Of a stretch of DNA of 8,316 nucleotides, positions 5,489 to 8,316 are shown piece by piece. Source of the DNA: Betaproteobacteria bacterium (lineage in GTDB: Bacteria; Pseudomonadota; Gammaproteobacteria; Burkholderiales; Burkholderiaceae); assembly GCA_947468785.1 (NCBI GenBank), contig CANIMS010000061.1, positions 1-8,316 of the forward strand, read 5' to 3'. The number at the start of each line of letters is the position of its first letter. The stretch's first letter is position 1. The translations under genes were made by a program, and so were the position numbers. The notes beneath the pieces are model-generated. The model ran no database searches and was not told the DNA's origin. It saw only the letters and a program-made list of their open reading frames with translations.

Positions 5489-6421
5489 ATGTCTGATATT
5501 CCAAATCCAATAGGTGCTTTCGATATCTTTTTAAGAAAAAAAGATCTCAAGATTCATTCCTCAAAGAAGGATACTCTTAAGAAACTCTCCAAAAAATTAG
5601 CTAAAAAATTATTTGGTAAAAAATTCGCTACTAAAGCGCGCGCAGAACTATCGATTTCAGAAGAATCATCATCTGTAAAGCCTGTAGCCAAGGTAAAGGC
5701 TAAAAAGGCAGCTTTTCAAATTACCTGGGCAGCTAATGATATTGAGGTTAAAGAGGCGCAGCGGCTGCGTTATAAGGTTTTTGCAGAAGAAATGGGTGCA
5801 ACCCTTTTGCAAAATAGTGATGGGCTCGATATTGACGAATTTGACCCCTATTGTGACCATTTGTTAATTCGGGACCAAGACACATTAAAAGTAGTGGGTA
5901 CTTATCGCGTACTTCCACCTCATAAAGCACAGGAAATTGGTCGCCTCTATTCAGATTCTGAATTCGACCTCTCTCGTTTAGATCATCTGAGACCTAATCT
6001 AGTAGAGCTGGGGAGATCATGTGTGCACAAAGACTACCGTTCTGGAGCTGTCATTATGGCGCTTTGGAGTGGCTTAGCCCAGTATATGCAGAAAAATGGC
6101 TATGAAATCATGCTTGGCTGCGCCAGTATTCCTATGGCTGATGGCGGGCATTATGCTGCTAGCCTCTACAACTCATTAACTAATGAGCAAATGGCTCCAA
6201 CCGAGTTTCATGCATTTCCACGTTTAGCCCTTCCCCTGGATAAGCTAAATGGCGGACTAGAAGTAGATGCGCCACCACTCATTAAAGGCTACCTCAAACT
6301 TGGAGCCAAAATCTGTAGCGCTCCAGCATGGGACCCAGACTTTAATACTGCAGATTTACTAACAATGTTGCGCCTATCTGAAATTAACCCGCGCTATGCA
6401 AAGCATTTCTTAGGTTTATAG
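5489..6421 (+). CDS. olsB: OlsB-family N-acyltransferase (ornithine/amino lipid synthesis) with cationic N-terminal extension
   Basis: GNAT-like acyltransferase of the OlsB/hemolysin-like group, 310 residues. OlsB transfers a 3-hydroxy fatty acid from acyl-ACP to the alpha-amino group of ornithine, the first step of ornithine-lipid synthesis. The catalytic domain covers about 78-300: AQRLRYKVFAEEMGA at 90-104, DIDEFDPYCDHLLIRD at 114-129, VVGTYRVLPP at 135-144, VELGRSCVHKDYR at 172-184, and GCASIPMADGG at 210-220, all hallmarks of the family. The first roughly 75 residues are extra and Lys-rich; residues 29-46 form a probable amphipathic cationic helix (Leu/Phe at 30, 33, 37, 41, 42, 46), perhaps a membrane anchor. 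The amino-acid headgroup (ornithine, lysine, glutamine, glycine) cannot be settled from sequence. An AAAGG six bases before the ATG supports the start. The gap after dgkA is 41 bases, with no terminator, so it likely belongs to the same operon. Confidence 0.87.
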   Translation: MSDIPNPIGAFDIFLRKKDLKIHSSKKDTLKKLSKKLAKKLFGKKFATKARAELSISEESSSVKPVAKVKAKKAAFQITWAANDIEVKEAQRLRYKVFAEEMGATLLQNSDGLDIDEFDPYCDHLLIRDQDTLKVVGTYRVLPPHKAQEIGRLYSDSEFDLSRLDHLRPNLVELGRSCVHKDYRSGAVIMALWSGLAQYMQKNGYEIMLGCASIPMADGGHYAASLYNSLTNEQMAPTEFHAFPRLALPLDKLNGGLEVDAPPLIKGYLKLGAKICSAPAWDPDFNTADLLTMLRLSEINPRYAKHFLGL

Positions 6422-6422
6422 A

Positions 6423-7991
6423 TTATTTGAGGCTAAGCTGATAAGAGCGGCCAACTCTTTCCCATTCAGCTGCTTCTTTTTGTAAGCTAAATTCAGTTAG
6501 TGGGTGTTCTTCAGCCCACTCCTTAGAAAGACTAACCAAAAAGGATCCATCATGCTCAGAAACTTTAACTTTTGGTAAGTCACTATCGTTGCGACCACGA
6601 CATAAAACCTGAGCAAGACGAAGACAAAAAAGCATTCTCCAATCATTGAAGCTGGGATTATTAGATAACTTCCCTAACTTACCTGCATGGCCTATTAGAA
6701 GCGCAGCCAACCTGGCTTGATCATTTTTAGAAAAACCAGGCATATCTGCATTACCAGCAATATAGGCTGAATGCTTATGATATCCATTATGGGATATTGA
6801 GAGGCCAATCTCATGAAGATTTGCCGCCCATTGCAAAAGAGCAATATTGTCTTTTTTATTTTCTTTGTCAGGATTGGGTAATTGCGCTAGAAATTCTGTT
6901 GCAAGATTTCCAACTCTAGCTGCCTGCTCCCTATCTGCAGAATAGCGCTGCATAAACTGTTCTACAGTGACATAACGCATATCATGATGTTGCGATCTTC
7001 CCAGCAGATCGTATAAGACTCCAACACGTAATGCTGCATCGGTTACTTCCATTGAATCAATTCCAAGCTCATCAAATACGGCCAACATAATGGCTAGGCC
7101 ACCAGGCCATACAGCGCGGCGATCATCCTTGAGGCCAATAAGTTCAACTTGATTAACATGTTCATACTTCAGTAAATGTTTCTTGAGAGATTTGAGTCCA
7201 TCCCGAGTAATGAGTCCACTTGCAGCATTAATCCGACCCATGGTTAGTCCATCGCTATGGACATGACCATTGAATTCATTTTGGGAGATGAGCTCTGCCA
7301 GTGCACGAGCGGTTCCTGAAGATCCAATGACCTGATTCCAACCGCTTTTAAGGTATGCGCCAGAAATAACCTGAATCTCACGTCTTGCCGCTAATTCTGC
7401 CTCTTTAAATGAATGGCTATCAATATTGCCTTTAGGGAAGAAACGCAAGCTATGAGATACACAGCCAATATAGAGACTTTCCATCAGCTTAGGCTCATAG
7501 CCTTTGCCAATGATGAACTCTGTTGAGCCGCCACCGATGTCGACTACAAGACGATTCCCTTGCACTGAGGGAACTTCATGTGCTGCACCTATATATATTA
7601 AGCGAGCCTCCTCAACGCCGGCAATCACTTCAATAGGAAAACCAAGAGCCTCTTGTGCATCTTCTATGAATTTACGGGAGTTTTTGGCAACTCGAAGAGT
7701 ATTAGTGGCAACGGCCCGAACATTGGATGGATCAAAACCTCTAATCCGTTCACCAAATCGACTTACAGCAGATAAGCCGCGTTGATATGCATCATGATCC
7801 AATACCTTATTGTCAGTTAAACCAGCAGCCAATCGGACGGTTTCTCTTAAGGTATCAATTGGTCGTAACTGGGTACCAGAGGGAGTGTTTACTACTTGCG
7901 CAACTAGCAGGCGAAAACTATTAGATCCCAAATCAACTGCTGCCACTAAGTCTGCAGAAGTAATCACTGAATCCACTGATTGATCTAACAA
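6423..7991 (-). CDS. ppx: Exopolyphosphatase Ppx (Ppx/GppA family)
   Basis: Cytoplasmic enzyme that removes terminal phosphate from polyphosphate; relatives hydrolyse pppGpp. The 522 residues include the ASKHA-type phosphate loop AAVDLGSNSFRLLVA (17-31), the catalytic Glu region AGVEEARLIYIG (E127/E128), the second phosphate loop VVDIGGGSTEF (149-159), GSSGTARALAE (223-233), the DDRRAVWPGG block (289-298) and AALRVGVLYDLLGR (319-332). A C-terminal HD-like helical part follows, with NLHEIG and HSAYI near 400-420; this two-part layout is that of the long Ppx/GppA type. The start is TTG at 7991, supported by AGGG six bases upstream. It is convergent with olsB with one base between the stop codons and no terminator. 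Upstream is a palindrome-rich AT stretch with a weak Pho-like site. Ppx versus GppA specificity is not decided by motifs, but Ppx is the common assignment for this length and lineage. Confidence 0.93.
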   Translation of the reverse strand: MLDQSVDSVITSADLVAAVDLGSNSFRLLVAQVVNTPSGTQLRPIDTLRETVRLAAGLTDNKVLDHDAYQRGLSAVSRFGERIRGFDPSNVRAVATNTLRVAKNSRKFIEDAQEALGFPIEVIAGVEEARLIYIGAAHEVPSVQGNRLVVDIGGGSTEFIIGKGYEPKLMESLYIGCVSHSLRFFPKGNIDSHSFKEAELAARREIQVISGAYLKSGWNQVIGSSGTARALAELISQNEFNGHVHSDGLTMGRINAASGLITRDGLKSLKKHLLKYEHVNQVELIGLKDDRRAVWPGGLAIMLAVFDELGIDSMEVTDAALRVGVLYDLLGRSQHHDMRYVTVEQFMQRYSADREQAARVGNLATEFLAQLPNPDKENKKDNIALLQWAANLHEIGLSISHNGYHKHSAYIAGNADMPGFSKNDQARLAALLIGHAGKLGKLSNNPSFNDWRMLFCLRLAQVLCRGRNDSDLPKVKVSEHDGSFLVSLSKEWAEEHPLTEFSLQKEAAEWERVGRSYQLSLK

Positions 7992-7997
7992 AATTTA

Positions 7998-8001
7998 CCC
8001 T
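7998..8001 (-). promoter_or_regulatory. Ribosome binding site of ppx supporting a TTG start
   Basis: AGGG on the minus strand lies six bases before the TTG at 7991. The next possible starts are internal GTG codons at residues 6 and 8 without comparable spacing, so TTG is preferred. Confidence 0.6.
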
Positions 8002-8035
8002 GAATGTAATAAAGCTAATGAATGATATCTATTTT

Positions 8036-8071
8036 ATGAAATTTTTCATGACATATTAATATTATTAATAT
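8036..8071 (-). promoter_or_regulatory. AT-rich palindromes and weak Pho-like site upstream of ppx
   Basis: Two inverted repeats adjoin: ATGAAA-TT-TTTCAT (8036-8049) and ATATTAAT-ATT-ATTAATAT (8053-8071, perfect 8-base arms). On the minus strand the region also contains ATGTCAT (8054-8048, 6/7 to the Pho half-site) and ATTTCAT (8042-8036, 5/7), but with a 5-base spacer instead of 4, so half-site phasing is 12 rather than 11. This is about 45-80 bases before the ppx start, a sensible promoter position. The regulator is not identified. Confidence 0.35.
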
Positions 8072-8092
8072 ATTAGTCTTCAAAGGAGATGG

Positions 8093-8305
8093 TCAAGCAG
8101 CTAAATTCTGCTCCGCACTAGAGCAATCAAGATCGCCAAAGCTACAGAATATGCAGCAATCACCCGATTTGGGCTTTAAAATTATTTCGCAACTGGGACA
8201 TCGATATAAGTGACAAGATGATCCTAGAGGTATTTTAAGGCTGTGACTAGCTTTGCAATGAGGGCATGTAATAGTAGACAGTTGAAAGGAAGGTATTGAT
8301 TTCAC
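8093..8305 (-). CDS. Small Cys-rich GDCCVxC-like protein (5' end uncertain)
   Basis: About 70 residues with nine cysteines. CPHC (14-17) and CPSC (36-39) could form a zinc ribbon, C31 and C61 are extra, and GDCCIFC (48-54) matches the GDCCVxC signature of a small protein family that includes selenoprotein members; here Ile replaces Val and all positions are Cys. The length fits the family. Its biochemical function is not established; redox or metal binding is only suggested by the cysteines. The first listed start, GTG at 8305, lies directly against AGGAGG (8311-8306), too close for normal initiation, and the frame stays open to the right edge (GAT AGG AGG GTG), so the true N-terminus may be a few residues off or lie outside the window. 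It ends 101 bases before ppx on the same strand. Confidence 0.72.
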   Translation of the reverse strand: MKSIPSFQLSTITCPHCKASHSLKIPLGSSCHLYRCPSCEIILKPKSGDCCIFCSFGDLDCSSAEQNLAA

Positions 8306-8316
8306 CCTCCTATCAT

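Larger units (their letters stand above)
3194..6421 (+). other. Putative Pho-regulated operon plcP-agt-dgkA-olsB
   Basis: Four same-strand genes with spacings of -4, 14 and 41 bases, no terminator hairpin between them, and one strong Pho-box array in front. Together they cover phospholipid breakdown, glycolipid synthesis, DAG recycling and aminolipid synthesis. The 41-base gap before olsB is AT-rich (TTTATAAA at 5473-5480) and could hide a secondary promoter, but no clear -35 or Pho box is seen there. Operon status is inferred from spacing and shared theme. Confidence 0.75.

Noticed and set aside
7504..7785. Open frame of 93 codons on the plus strand inside ppx, and similar frames at 346-579, 756-956, 1863-2063 and 5669-5930
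   Set aside because: Each lies wholly within a well-supported gene in another frame, shows no recognisable domain and has no ribosome site of note.
8081..8093. AAGGAG followed by ATG on the plus strand at about 8083-8090 as the start of a small gene
   Set aside because: The ATG overlaps or touches the purine run, leaving no spacing, and the downstream sequence is the antisense of the GDCC gene without a convincing product.
8096..8112. AGCAG-CTAAATT-CTGCT inverted repeat as a terminator of the small Cys-rich gene
   Set aside because: Only a 5-base stem, it overlaps the coding end, and no T tract follows on the minus strand.

Overview
The window reads as chromosome of a Gram-negative proteobacterium, most likely an AT-leaning freshwater betaproteobacterium of the Burkholderiaceae (Polynucleobacter-like). 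That placement is inferred from protein character (TonB-dependent outer-membrane receptor, class I PPK2, Ppx/GppA with a C-terminal HD-like part, GDCCVxC-type small protein), tight gene packing and moderate AT bias; no rRNA or other taxonomic marker is present. Coding density is very high, there is no gap over about 105 bases, and I see no mobile elements, CRISPR, tRNA or rRNA.

Layout. 1-1340 (+): the 3' part of a ZnuD-like TonB-dependent receptor, cut by the window edge. 1341-2246 (-): class I polyphosphate kinase 2. 2311-3090 (-): PlsC/OlsA-type acyltransferase. 3091-3193: divergent control region with a phased series of Pho-box half-sites. 3194-6421 (+): four closely spaced genes, a PlcP-type calcineurin-like phosphoesterase, an Agt-type GT4 glycosyltransferase (4-base overlap), diacylglycerol kinase DgkA and an OlsB-family N-acyltransferase. 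6423-7991 (-): exopolyphosphatase Ppx, convergent with olsB at a 1-base gap. 8093 to the right edge (-): a small Cys-rich GDCCVxC-like protein with an unresolved start.

How the genes fit together. The centre looks like a phosphate-starvation lipid-remodelling locus. PlcP would remove the phosphorylated headgroup from phospholipids and leave diacylglycerol (DAG). Agt would glycosylate DAG to a phosphorus-free glycolipid. DgkA could return excess DAG to phosphatidic acid. OlsB plus the divergent OlsA/PlsC-like protein would make a phosphorus-free aminoacyl lipid of the ornithine-lipid type. The plcP promoter region carries four half-sites resembling CTGTCAT at exact 11-base steps (3130-3169), followed by a -10-like TTAATAC so close to the ATG that the message may be leaderless. 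A second Pho box (2287-2304) faces ppk2. With ppx at the far end, the window brackets the lipid genes with polyphosphate enzymes, suggesting joint control of lipid phosphorus and polyphosphate. Each gene family is known; the arrangement and its regulatory details are the notable part.
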